A DNA stretch of 10,278 nt from Ruminiclostridium sp. GTDB lineage: Bacteria > Bacillota > Clostridia > DSM-8532. Shown one piece after another: positions 1-8,669 of the stretch (within the stretch, counting starts at the first letter, position 1; every line of letters starts with the position of its first letter). The notes below the pieces were generated by a model, which saw only the letters and a list, made by a program, of their open reading frames with translations, was not told the origin of the DNA and did no database searches. The stretch is taken from the NCBI GenBank assembly GCA_003535195.1, contig DOHN01000184.1:16909-27186 (forward strand), read 5' to 3'. A program made the position numbers and the translations under genes.

Positions 1-146
1 TCGTGCTCCATGCCGCCGCCGTCAAAAATTCGTATGGCATCCCCTGGCTGAAGCCTCAAAACCTGTCTCAGGTGTTTCAGGTCATCACCGGTCAATGTAA
101 TAAGATCGTTCTTTATATGCTCAGGGGCTACCATAAATCTATGCAT
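1..146 (-). CDS. rsmE: 16S rRNA U1498 N3-methyltransferase RsmE, 3'-truncated by window edge
   Basis: Only the first 48 codons are present. The frame reads MHRFMVAPEHI, then LITLTGDDLKHLRQVLRL (residues 15-32), QPGDAIRIFDGGG (33-45) and MEH at the edge. This is the N-terminal PUA-like RNA-binding part of RsmE, which makes m3U1498 in 16S rRNA; the SPOUT methyltransferase domain lies outside. I chose ATG at 146-144 over the internal ATG at 134-132 because family members begin M-x-R-F-F/M-V. The start overlaps the prmA stop by 8 bases, which suggests translational coupling. prmA-rsmE adjacency in Firmicutes supports the call. Confidence 0.92.
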   Translation of the reverse strand, partial: MHRFMVAPEHIKNDLITLTGDDLKHLRQVLRLQPGDAIRIFDGGGMEH

Positions 147-1071
147 GAAACGCCATCGCCACCCATTCGTCCTGTATAAGCTCTTCACACAATGTAAGGC
201 CCAGATCAGTATAAGCCTTCCTCACTTCATCCCGGCGGCTCTTTATAATGCCGGACAGAAACATGCGTGTATTCGGACCCACATAATCTTTGATTTCGGA
301 AGAAAGGGAAAGAATTATATCCGCAATGATATTGATAAATATGAGATCATAAGGCTCTTTGGAAACATGCTTAAGCTCTCCCTGCCGGACCAGAATCTTA
401 TGGCTTTCACCATTATTTCCCACGTTCTGGCGCGCAGTCTTCACGGCTGCCTCATCAATATCTACAGCCAGAGCAGAAGATGCGCCCAGCTTCACGGCGG
501 AAAGAGCAAGGATGGCTGTGCCGCAGCCCAAGTCCAGAACCTTGTCTCCCCGCTTTAAGTACTTCTCGCCGAGAAGAGCGCACATTCTTGTGGTTTCATG
601 GGTGCCGGTGCCGAAAGCCATACCCGGATCCAGCTCTATGACAATATCCTGGGGCTCGGGCGTATAATCCTCCCAGCTGGGCTTAATGACGATTTTGCTG
701 GTGAAATGAAAGGGCTTAAAATATTTTTTCCAATTATCCTTCCATTCCTCATCGTCGCGGAGGATCCCTTTCACTTCACCCAAACCGATATCCATATATT
801 CCTTTATATCCGACAGAGCCCCGTTGATTTCCCCGGTCAGTTCCACCGGGTCGTGGTCATCCGAAAAATATGCCCTGACAATAACGTCGCTGCCATAGCT
901 TTCAATGAGCCCGTCGTCTGCATAATCCAAATATTTATTGCTTTCAAGAACCTGTCTGAAGGCAAAAGGATCCACCATCTCGGTGCCATTGGCGCCTTTG
1001 CTCATCAGAAGCTCGGAAACTGCCTCCGCAGCCTGATCATTGGTGGTTATAGTGATTTCGATCCATTTCAT
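139..1071 (-). CDS. prmA: Ribosomal protein L11 methyltransferase PrmA
   Basis: 310 residues. SAM-dependent enzyme that trimethylates ribosomal protein L11 at several amino groups. The N-terminal domain (about 1-100, starting MKWIEITI) recognises L11. DPGMAFGTGTHETT at 148-161 is the family signature. SAM-binding motif I is VLDLGCGTAILAL (178-190); the usual form is GCGSGILA, so one glycine is replaced by Ala186. AVDID at 202-206 supplies the acidic ribose contact, and NIIADI at 247-252 is the catalytic-side N-x-x-A motif. ATG start, with only a moderate AGCAGG-like site upstream. It follows dnaJ by 22 bases and overlaps rsmE by 8 bases, so the three are probably co-transcribed. The placement after dnaJ is common in Clostridia and Bacilli. 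Confidence 0.96.
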   Translation of the reverse strand: MKWIEITITTNDQAAEAVSELLMSKGANGTEMVDPFAFRQVLESNKYLDYADDGLIESYGSDVIVRAYFSDDHDPVELTGEINGALSDIKEYMDIGLGEVKGILRDDEEWKDNWKKYFKPFHFTSKIVIKPSWEDYTPEPQDIVIELDPGMAFGTGTHETTRMCALLGEKYLKRGDKVLDLGCGTAILALSAVKLGASSALAVDIDEAAVKTARQNVGNNGESHKILVRQGELKHVSKEPYDLIFINIIADIILSLSSEIKDYVGPNTRMFLSGIIKSRRDEVRKAYTDLGLTLCEELIQDEWVAMAFHA

Positions 1072-1093
1072 AGAACGCCTGCTTTCTTTGCCA

Positions 1094-2230
1094 TTATTCC
1101 TTAAATATGTCCTTCATTTTTTTAAAAAAGCCCTTTTTCTGTTCAAGACCTTCATCACCGCTGGCTTCCGCAAATTGACGCAGCAGCTCCTTCTGCTTCT
1201 GAGGCATCTTTACGGGCACTTCCACATTGACCCGGATATATTCGTCTCCGCGGATACCGCTCCGAAGATGCTTAATGCCTTTGCCTTTTAATTTAAATAC
1301 CGTCCCGGTCTGTGTACCTTCAGGTATATTGTATTTTAGCAGCCCATCCAGTGTGGGAATATCTATTTCAGCGCCCAGAGCCGCCTGAGCAAAGGAAATG
1401 GGAACATCGCAGACCACATCATAGCCTTCCCGCTTAAATACGGAATGGGGCCTGATATGTATGGTCACATACAGGTCCCCGGAAGGACCTCCCCTCAGGC
1501 CCGGCTCGCCTTCACCCCTCAAGGAGATGGTCTGCCCCTCATCGATGCCGGCAGGAATGTTTATGCTGATACGGCTATTTTTTGATATCCGTCCCTTGCC
1601 GCGGCAGCTTTCGCAGGGCTGGGTAATAATCTTCCCTTCGCCCCGGCAGGCGTCACAGGTCTTCACATTGACAAACTGGCCGAATGCCGTGGATTGGGTA
1701 TATCTTACCTGGCCGGTTCCCTGGCAGTGTTTGCAGGTTTCTGCCGAAGTTCCGGGTTTTGCCCCGGAGCCATTGCACACCGAGCAATTTTGGAGCCTTG
1801 AAATAGAAATCTCTTTTTCAGCGCCAAAGGCGGCTTCTTCAAAGCTGATCTGCAAGGCATACTGAAGATCGTTTCCGCGCTGGGGGCCGTTTCTTTTGGT
1901 TCTTGTTCTTCCGCCAAAACCGCCCATGAAGGTTTCAAAAAGGTCATCCAGCCCTCCGAAGCCAAATCCGTCAAAGCCGCCGAAACCAGCGCCTGCCGAG
2001 CCATCAAAAGCGGCATGGCCAAACCGGTCATAGTTGGTGCGCTTTTGCTCGTCGCTCAATACGCTGTAGGCCTCGTTGACCTCTTTAAACTTGGTTTCCG
2101 CCTCTTTGTTTCCCGGATTCATATCGGGATGGTATTGCTTAGCAAGCTTTCGGTATGCTTTTTTTATCTCATCATTTGAAGCGCTTTTGGAAATGCCAAG
2201 CACCTCATAATAGTCTCTCTTTTCCGCCAA
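1094..2230 (-). CDS. dnaJ: Co-chaperone DnaJ (Hsp40, type I)
   Basis: 378 residues, full length. DnaJ hands substrates to DnaK and stimulates its ATPase. The J domain (about 5-72) carries the invariant HPD at 34-36. A Gly/Phe-rich linker follows (about 76-107). The zinc-binding region has all four CxxCxGxG repeats: CSVCNGSG (C149, C152), CKHCQGTG (C166, C169), CDACRGEG (C192, C195) and CESCRGKG (C206, C209). The C-terminal substrate domains follow, with [19 protein letters not shown] and [13 protein letters not shown]. The four-repeat zinc region makes it true DnaJ rather than a CbpA-type relative. Translation starts at TTG. It lies 133 bases after dnaK, separated by a putative promoter and a stem-loop, and 22 bases before prmA. 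Confidence 0.97.
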   Translation of the reverse strand: MAEKRDYYEVLGISKSASNDEIKKAYRKLAKQYHPDMNPGNKEAETKFKEVNEAYSVLSDEQKRTNYDRFGHAAFDGSAGAGFGGFDGFGFGGLDDLFETFMGGFGGRTRTKRNGPQRGNDLQYALQISFEEAAFGAEKEISISRLQNCSVCNGSGAKPGTSAETCKHCQGTGQVRYTQSTAFGQFVNVKTCDACRGEGKIITQPCESCRGKGRISKNSRISINIPAGIDEGQTISLRGEGEPGLRGGPSGDLYVTIHIRPHSVFKREGYDVVCDVPISFAQAALGAEIDIPTLDGLLKYNIPEGTQTGTVFKLKGKGIKHLRSGIRGDEYIRVNVEVPVKMPQKQKELLRQFAEASGDEGLEQKKGFFKKMKDIFKE

Positions 2231-2236
2231 GTGAAA

Positions 2237-2242
2237 CCCTCC
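2237..2242 (-). promoter_or_regulatory. Shine-Dalgarno site fixing the TTG start of dnaJ
   Basis: GGAGGG lies 6 bases upstream of a TTG codon at 2230-2228 that begins the reading frame [12 protein letters not shown]. The only nearby ATG (2244-2242) overlaps this site and is out of frame, so TTG is the real start. A strong ribosome site paired with a weak start codon suggests tuned dnaJ translation. Confidence 0.85.
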
Positions 2243-2278
2243 ATATAATTGTCAAACTTAGTTCATACCAGAAGTGCA

Positions 2279-2322
2279 AAACGGTAGATGCCTTAAACTT
2301 TTTCGCCTGGCATTTACCGTTT
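2279..2322 (-). other. Long stem-loop in the dnaK-dnaJ intergenic region
   Basis: The arms 2279-2292 and 2309-2322 pair over 14 positions around a 16-base loop. In the message there is a single A-C mismatch (a G-T pair when read on the plus strand). The 3' arm runs into TTTT and then GCAC, so a U-tract is nearly absent and efficient termination is unlikely. It would lie a few bases from the 5' end of a transcript from the putative internal promoter, or at the 3' end of a processed hrcA-grpE-dnaK message. A stability, processing or attenuation element is the most likely role. Confidence 0.6.
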
Positions 2323-2332
2323 CACTGTTACC

Positions 2333-2361
2333 ATATTACAGGTTTAATAAACCTATGTCAA
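2333..2361 (-). promoter_or_regulatory. Putative internal promoter for dnaJ-prmA-rsmE
   Basis: Starting 2 bases after the dnaK stop there is TTGACA (2361-2356), a spacer of exactly 17 bases, and TAATAT (2338-2333). The -35 box is a full consensus match; the -10 matches TATAAT at four of six positions, including the key first two and last bases. A start near A2326 would give a 5' leader of about 95 bases before dnaJ. No CIRCE accompanies it. If active, it would uncouple dnaJ, prmA and rsmE from HrcA control. Supported by sequence match only. Confidence 0.55.
2340..2354. repeat. Perfect inverted repeat inside the promoter spacer
   Basis: AGGTTT-AAT-AAACCT on the plus strand: a perfect 6-bp repeat with a 3-base centre, lying wholly within the 17-base spacer of the putative dnaJ promoter. 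A dimeric repressor bound here would occlude the promoter. It does not resemble CIRCE or the CtsR direct repeat. AT-rich palindromes of this size also arise by chance, so its role as an operator is speculative. Confidence 0.4.
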
Positions 2362-2363
2362 TT

Positions 2364-4238
<1,875 letters not shown>

Positions 4239-4270
4239 TTATATATTTAAGGGCAAGAAAAGAATTTCTG

Positions 4271-4867
4271 CTAGTTTGCCACTTTTACCATTGAATAACG
4301 AATCACAATTTCATCCTTATAAATATACCCTTTCTGGAATTCCTCAACAACGTAATTGTGATCAAAATTTTCATCTTTCACATGCATCACTGCATTATGG
4401 AGCTCAGGATTGAAATCCGCTCCTACAGCTTCAATAGGCTTGACATCCAGTTTGGCAAGGATCTCTAAAAACTGTTTGGAAACGAGAGTGATTCCCTCTC
4501 TTAAGCCCCCTGTTTCATCGGATGCGGAGCTGTCCAGCGCACGTTCCAGATTATCCAAAACCGGAAGAAATTTCGAAACCACCTCAGTAAGTGCATCTCC
4601 GTAAAGCCTGTCTTTTTCTTTCTGAGTCCTTTTTCTAAAATTATCATACTCGGCAGCCAAACGCTGTATACGTTCAAGAAGCTCCTTCGTTTCCTCCTCC
4701 TTTTTGGACAGAAGCTCTTTTAATTCATTGTTTTCAGGAGCCTCTGCGGCATTGTTGTCATTTTCGTTGTCGGGTTGCGGAAAATTGCCGGCATCAGGCT
4801 GCAATTCTTTATTTTCACTGCTCGGCGGTTCATTTTTGTCTATTTCCTTCTCGTGGTCACGCAACAT
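4271..4867 (-). CDS. grpE: Nucleotide exchange factor GrpE
   Basis: 198 residues, typical length. GrpE is the nucleotide exchange factor that releases ADP from DnaK and resets the folding cycle. Residues 1 to about 45 are a charged, Asn- and Glu-rich, probably disordered tail. Residues about 46-110 form the long helical, coiled-coil dimer stalk, including EYDNFRKRTQKEK (73-85) and FLPVLDNLERAL. The C-terminal beta domain that contacts DnaK contains DFNPELHNAVM (151-161) and EEFQKGYIYKDEIVIRYSMV (175-194), the GrpE signature. The ATG start has AAAGGAG with 8 bases of spacing. It lies 23 bases after hrcA and 47 bases before dnaK, clearly within the CIRCE-controlled operon. Confidence 0.97.
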   Translation of the reverse strand: MLRDHEKEIDKNEPPSSENKELQPDAGNFPQPDNENDNNAAEAPENNELKELLSKKEEETKELLERIQRLAAEYDNFRKRTQKEKDRLYGDALTEVVSKFLPVLDNLERALDSSASDETGGLREGITLVSKQFLEILAKLDVKPIEAVGADFNPELHNAVMHVKDENFDHNYVVEEFQKGYIYKDEIVIRYSMVKVAN

Positions 4868-4890
4868 CTAACGTACTCCTTTCATAATCT

Positions 4891-5949
4891 TTACGAATTA
4901 TCACCGAAAATTCGGATAATTTCCCGATCCAGAAGATCTCTCATGTATTGTATGGCTGAAACTACCTTTCCATAGGCCATCCGGGTGGGGCCGATGACGC
5001 CAATAGTACCTAAATCCTGCCCCTCTCTACCATAGACTGTAGTAATGATGCTCAAATCCTTCAATTGATTGATTTCGTTTTCACTGCCGATCTTAAAATC
5101 AAAATGATGTTTGGACGGGGAGCCTTTAACCAGATCAGCCAGGATATCTTCTTCCTTCAGGAGCTCCAAAATCTCCCGTGCCTTGAGCAGGTCGCTGAAT
5201 TCAGGGTGGTTCAGTATATTGATAATCCCCTCCGTATAAACCTCGGTGCTCTCAATTTTTCGCACGCATTCCCCCACTGCCTGCAATACGGGATATACAA
5301 TCTGATCAGGAGCCTTAATCTGATGTTGAAGCTCGGTAATCATAGGCACCGTAATTTCATCGATGGTTTTTCCGGTCATGATGGAATTGAGTGCCGCGGA
5401 CAGTTTTTGCAGCAAAGTGTCATCATTCAGCACATAATCATGTTTTACAAGCTTATTCTGGACAACGCCTATGCCTGCCACCACTACTACCAGCGTTCGT
5501 TTCTCATCGACATGTACCAGCTGGACAGATTTAATGGCGGCCCTTTTCAGCTGGGGTGTCATGACGACCGAGGTATATCCGGTAATGCTTGAAATGATAA
5601 TGCTGGCTCGCCTGAACAGTTGATTCAGCTCATCTATTCTCTCTTCCATAGCCTCTTTGATTTTAACCATTTCTTCCCGCTCCAGGCTATGGATCTCCAT
5701 TAAATGCTCCACATAAAAACGGTAGCCTTTATCAGAGGGAATACGGCCCGCCGAAGTATGGGGCTGGGTAATATATCCCAATTCCTCCAAGTCTGCCATT
5801 TCATTTCGAATCGTTGCCGACCCCAAGCCAAGCTCATGCTTCCGGGCAATAGTTCTTGAGCCGACAGGTTGAGCGGATTGAATATAATCGTTTATAATGG
5901 ATCTTAAAATAGCGCGTTTTCTGTCATTAAGCTCATTGTCCCAGATCAT
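4891..5949 (-). CDS. hrcA: Heat-inducible transcription repressor HrcA
   Basis: 352 residues, normal for the family. HrcA binds CIRCE as a dimer and represses class I heat-shock genes; in other Firmicutes its folding depends on the GroE chaperonin, which links induction to chaperone demand. The N-terminal winged helix-turn-helix covers about residues 5-85: LNDRKRAILRSIINDYI, PVGSRTIA (29-35), the recognition-helix region GSATIRNEMADLEELGYI (43-60) and the wing HTSAGRIPSDKGYR (64-77). The rest is the GAF-like dimerisation region, ending IGVIGPTRMAYGKVVSAIQY and so on, which is conserved at the family C terminus. The ATG start is fixed by a near-perfect AGGAGGTGA with 7 bases from GGAGG to the ATG. 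As first gene behind CIRCE it is autoregulated. grpE follows after 23 bases. Confidence 0.98.
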   Translation of the reverse strand: MIWDNELNDRKRAILRSIINDYIQSAQPVGSRTIARKHELGLGSATIRNEMADLEELGYITQPHTSAGRIPSDKGYRFYVEHLMEIHSLEREEMVKIKEAMEERIDELNQLFRRASIIISSITGYTSVVMTPQLKRAAIKSVQLVHVDEKRTLVVVVAGIGVVQNKLVKHDYVLNDDTLLQKLSAALNSIMTGKTIDEITVPMITELQHQIKAPDQIVYPVLQAVGECVRKIESTEVYTEGIINILNHPEFSDLLKAREILELLKEEDILADLVKGSPSKHHFDFKIGSENEINQLKDLSIITTVYGREGQDLGTIGVIGPTRMAYGKVVSAIQYMRDLLDREIIRIFGDNS

Positions 5950-5971
5950 GATCTCACCTCCTGCTGTATTG

Positions 5972-5998
5972 TTAGCACTCTCACGCGTTGAGTGCTAA
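5972..5998 (-). promoter_or_regulatory. CIRCE operator (HrcA binding site)
   Basis: TTAGCACTC, nine bases, GAGTGCTAA: an exact match to the CIRCE consensus on both arms. One further G-C pair extends the arms at 5971 and 5999. It sits between the promoter and the hrcA ribosome binding site, where HrcA binding would block transcription of the whole operon, including hrcA itself. It is the only CIRCE copy in the window; none precedes dnaJ. Confidence 0.98.
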
Positions 5999-6007
5999 CG
6001 TAATTTA

Positions 6008-6036
6008 AAAATATCACTCTCTACTGCCTTTGTCAA
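6008..6036 (-). promoter_or_regulatory. Sigma-A promoter of the hrcA-grpE-dnaK operon
   Basis: Consensus -35 TTGACA (6036-6031), a 17-base spacer, and -10 TATTTT (6013-6008). The spacer ends in TGA, so the -10 box carries an extended TGn element that would compensate for its weak 3' half. The predicted start is close to 6001, directly before CIRCE. This is the usual arrangement for an HrcA-repressed operon: a vegetative promoter held down by an operator at the transcription start. Confidence 0.85.
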
Positions 6037-6060
6037 TAGCCAGCCAACCTTTATCCGATG

Positions 6061-6104
6061 AAAACAAAACGTAATACCCGTATGTTGAAGCATACGGGTA
6101 TTAT
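6061..6104 (-). terminator. Intrinsic terminator closing the lepA-hemW-CheA-like unit
   Basis: A perfect 12-bp inverted repeat AATACCCGTATG / CATACGGGTATT (6073-6084 and 6091-6102) with a 6-base loop, extendable by one or two pairs. In the minus direction it is followed by ACGTTTTGTTTTC, a U-rich tract. It starts about 50 bases after the stop of the CheA-like gene and ends about 25 bases before the -35 box of the heat-shock promoter, so it insulates that operon from upstream transcription. Confidence 0.88.
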
Positions 6105-6151
6105 TCGTAATTTCAGAAAATCTTATTATATATTCGGGGGCCCTGTATATC

Positions 6152-7423
6152 CTATCGATGGTAAGTAATAGAAATCCTGGTTCCCTCCTCGTTCAGACGG
6201 TCCGGATTTAAATGGCATCTCATGGTTGTGAGCTTCTGCAGAGCATCGGCATATCTTGCGTCCAGCAGAATTTCATCAAAGTTTGCCGACGCATCGCTGG
6301 TTATATCGATATGTACGTCATTGGCTTCTTCATAGGCCACTACCTCGATATTGCCTATTTTTGAACTTTTCCCGTCAGAACGGCTATAAATTTTTTCAAG
6401 GAGCAGCTTTACCAGATCCCCCAGCGGGCTGGCAATTCTGTCGGCAATTTCCTTGTCCACCTCGATATTTTCACCCATGGTGGAGAACATAACCTCTAAA
6501 TGGTTCTCTTCTATAATTGAACAGACGGAACGGGTCAGCTTTTGAAAAGCCTGCTGCAGGGTGACCATTCTGAGCTCCTTCAATATATTTTGGACATCGT
6601 TGATAAGGTGATGAGCTTTTGAACATTCAATGGTCAGAGAATCATTGCTGCCGAAACGAAGAATGGCCTCATCCTTGACCGAGTCATAAATCGAACTGAC
6701 GTTTTGAATAATTCCGATGATCTGATCCAGCCGTTCCAAAGGAATTTTTACATACTGATCGGCGGTCCCGGTATTCCGGATCTTTTGCATGCGAATGGCT
6801 TTAATAATATCTGATGCATCTACTTTCTTTTCTCTCAATACAATCTCTCCAAATTTCATTTTACTGTAAAGGCTGTTTTGCTTCTTTAAAAAATCCTCTG
6901 CAGGTGAACCGCTCATCGTCCCTTCCTGTACCGGGATTTTACCGGCCTGGGCTTCCTTTTCACCATGGGGGTCAACCTCAAGCATAATCTCCTCTTTATG
7001 CTGTTCCATAAGCATGATGTGGCGCTCTACTTTGTCAGGGATTTTATTGTCGAACAACATGGGGAAATTTGTACAATAGGTCCGGATAAGGACTATGGAA
7101 TCCAGGATGATGTCAATGACGCTTTTAGAGGTAATGGAGCAATATTTTCTGACAACCTCCAGAAGCTCTTCGGCAGCTATGGTAATTTGGGTGCCGGCCG
7201 CATTGTTTAACAACCCGGTTAGTCCCCTGATGGTATGGAAGCCGCAATAAATCGAATTGATACTGTCCTTGCTGCCCGGATCCATTTCAAGATTGACCAG
7301 TTCCGATTCAATCTCATCCAGGATTTCCCTTACTTCACTGAGAAAATCCTCCATATAGATTTCACGGATCTCTGTAATTTCCGGTATCGCAGCAATAATA
7401 CCTTTATCATCCTTAATGTCCAT
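6152..7423 (-). CDS. CheA-like Hpt protein with a degenerate ATPase domain
   Basis: 423 residues, probably cytoplasmic (no signal peptide or membrane segment seen). Residues about 24-120 form a histidine phosphotransfer (Hpt) domain; HTIRG at 63-67 matches the H-T/S-x-K/R-G phosphorylation motif, making H63 the likely phospho-acceptor. Residues 191-216 (FGEIVLREKKVDASDIIKAI and following) resemble a linker repeat found in some CheA proteins. Residues about 223-305 resemble the CheA dimerisation domain (KIPLERLDQIIGII, then ELRMVTLQQAFQKL). The remainder resembles a shrunken HATPase: where CheA has an N-box HLxRNxxDHG this has DLVKLLLEKI (Asn replaced by L340), DxGxG becomes DASAN (377-381), and no G2 glycine loop is present. 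There is no CheW-like P5 domain. ATG start with GGGAGG 8 bases upstream. It is spaced like an operon partner of hemW and is closed by a terminator. The fold assignment is firm for Hpt and fair for the rest; its partner and role are unknown. Confidence 0.82.
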   Translation of the reverse strand: MDIKDDKGIIAAIPEITEIREIYMEDFLSEVREILDEIESELVNLEMDPGSKDSINSIYCGFHTIRGLTGLLNNAAGTQITIAAEELLEVVRKYCSITSKSVIDIILDSIVLIRTYCTNFPMLFDNKIPDKVERHIMLMEQHKEEIMLEVDPHGEKEAQAGKIPVQEGTMSGSPAEDFLKKQNSLYSKMKFGEIVLREKKVDASDIIKAIRMQKIRNTGTADQYVKIPLERLDQIIGIIQNVSSIYDSVKDEAILRFGSNDSLTIECSKAHHLINDVQNILKELRMVTLQQAFQKLTRSVCSIIEENHLEVMFSTMGENIEVDKEIADRIASPLGDLVKLLLEKIYSRSDGKSSKIGNIEVVAYEEANDVHIDITSDASANFDEILLDARYADALQKLTTMRCHLNPDRLNEEGTRISITYHR

Positions 7424-7447
7424 TTAACATGCCTCCCGTTCAGCTTT

Positions 7448-8587
7448 TTATATGAACTGAACAAATACCGTATTGGCCAGGTCTAAGCCCAATTTGGTTA
7501 AGCTTATCACATCGCCGCTCCTCTCGACAAGCTTCCGTGAAAGGAGGAATTCTATATTCTTTTGATACCTTTTACCCACATCAAGACCAAATTCCCCGGA
7601 CACCTGCGCCAGGTCTACCCCCTTATTAAGGCGAAGTCCCAGAATCATTTTTTCTGAAAGACTCTCCTCCGCAGAAAGGCTTGAATCCTCAGAAAGCCGG
7701 GGTCGTCCTTCGCAAATTCCTTTCATATAAGAAAGAACATCCGATGAATTGGCGTACCGCCTGTTGGAATAAAAGGAATGAGCTCCTGCCCCGATTCCGA
7801 TATATTCGCCTCTCTCCCAGTAATTCATATTATGTCGGCACTGGTAATCAGGTTTCGCAAAATTGGATATTTCGTATTGTGCAAAGCCTGCCCTTGAAAA
7901 CAGTTCCACGGCATAATGATACATCCTGCGGTCCAGTTCTTCGTCCATTTCATGCAAAAGGCCTTCTTCCTTAAGCCGGCCGAATACTGTTCCTTCTTCA
8001 ATGATGAGGCTGTAGCAGGATATATGGGTAAGATCAAAATGAAGCACCTTATTGACTGTTTCCTGCCAGTCTTCAAAGGTCTGATCAGGAATTCCAAAAA
8101 TAATATCGGCATTTATATTGGAAAAGCCATGCTTTTTTGCAAGATCCAGAGCATTTTCAAAGTCCGAAAACGTATGGATCCGCCCAAGCTTATTTAATAG
8201 TCTGTTCTGGCAGGCCTGAAGCCCTATGCTGAGCCTGTTGATGCCCAAAGCCCGGTAGGCGCTGAGTTTGTTCTCATCCAGCGTGCCGGGATTGGACTCA
8301 ATAGTGCTCTCGCAATCCGGTAAAATCTTGTAATGGGCGAAAACCGTGTCCAGAATCCTGACAATGTATTGATAAGGGAGAAGGGAAGGAGTTCCGCCGC
8401 CGATAAAAATGGTCTTGATGGCTGCATGGCTGAATTCCGGGGCCTTCATAACAAGCTCATCAACCACCGAGCCGGTATACGCCTCCCAATAATCCTCCAG
8501 ACCCGGCCAGGAGGGAAAGTCACAATAGCTGCATTTCTTTTTGCAAAACGGTATATGAATATACAGTCCTAAAGTCTTTTGTTCCAC
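7448..8587 (-). CDS. hemW: Radical SAM haem chaperone HemW
   Basis: 379-residue radical SAM protein of the HemW (formerly YggW, HemN-like) family, which binds haem and delivers it to respiratory proteins and is not a true coproporphyrinogen oxidase. The iron-sulfur cysteines are C15, C19 and C22 (PFCKKKCSYCDF); the residue after C22-D is Phe, not the fourth Cys typical of HemN. GGGTPS at 63-68 and ESNPGTL at 97-103 are SAM-binding motifs. HNMNYW at 252-257 matches the HNxxYW motif diagnostic of HemW. The start is GTG, not ATG, preceded by GAGAGG with 7 bases of spacing. It lies downstream of lepA, an arrangement common in Firmicutes, and 24 bases before the CheA-like gene. Many clostridial hemW genes carry the old label of oxygen-independent coproporphyrinogen III oxidase; that label should not be applied here. 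Confidence 0.94.
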   Translation of the reverse strand: MEQKTLGLYIHIPFCKKKCSYCDFPSWPGLEDYWEAYTGSVVDELVMKAPEFSHAAIKTIFIGGGTPSLLPYQYIVRILDTVFAHYKILPDCESTIESNPGTLDENKLSAYRALGINRLSIGLQACQNRLLNKLGRIHTFSDFENALDLAKKHGFSNINADIIFGIPDQTFEDWQETVNKVLHFDLTHISCYSLIIEEGTVFGRLKEEGLLHEMDEELDRRMYHYAVELFSRAGFAQYEISNFAKPDYQCRHNMNYWERGEYIGIGAGAHSFYSNRRYANSSDVLSYMKGICEGRPRLSEDSSLSAEESLSEKMILGLRLNKGVDLAQVSGEFGLDVGKRYQKNIEFLLSRKLVERSGDVISLTKLGLDLANTVFVQFI

Positions 8588-8608
8588 TTTTTAACCTCTC
8601 ATTTTTAG

Positions 8609-8632
8609 AAAAAACGCCTGCGGCATTTTTTT
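8609..8632 (-). terminator. A-tract / short stem / T-tract hairpin before hemW
   Basis: In the transcribed direction an A7 run leads into TGCC-GCA-GGCG and then a T6 run. The stem has three GC pairs, one G-U pair and about six A-U pairs, with a 3-base loop. The layout is that of an intrinsic terminator, but the GC core is short. A separate small 6-bp repeat (CATACA/TGTATG, 8635-8649) lies just upstream. Together with the hairpin at 8670-8692 this makes the lepA-hemW gap a plausible attenuation zone. Function is inferred only. Confidence 0.4.
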
Positions 8633-8669
8633 GCCATACAGGATGTATGCTCATCAGCGCGGCTGCAGA

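Noticed and set aside
598..1104. Plus-strand open frames such as this one, and many others across the window
   Set aside because: They lie opposite or across confidently identified minus-strand genes, have no recognisable domains or ribosome sites, and are explained as shadows of those coding sequences.
2242..2244. ATG immediately upstream of dnaJ
   Set aside because: It overlaps the GGAGGG ribosome site and is not in frame with the J domain.
2250..2255. A second TTGACA just before dnaJ
   Set aside because: No -10 box is found at a workable distance; 17 bases downstream falls on the dnaJ start itself.
2231..2363. A second CIRCE or a CtsR box before dnaJ
   Set aside because: No TTAGCACTC/GAGTGCTAA arms and no GGTCAAA-type direct repeat are present in the gap.
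7448..8587. Annotation as oxygen-independent coproporphyrinogen III oxidase (HemN)
   Set aside because: The HNxxYW motif and lack of a fourth cysteine in the radical SAM cluster motif mark it as HemW.
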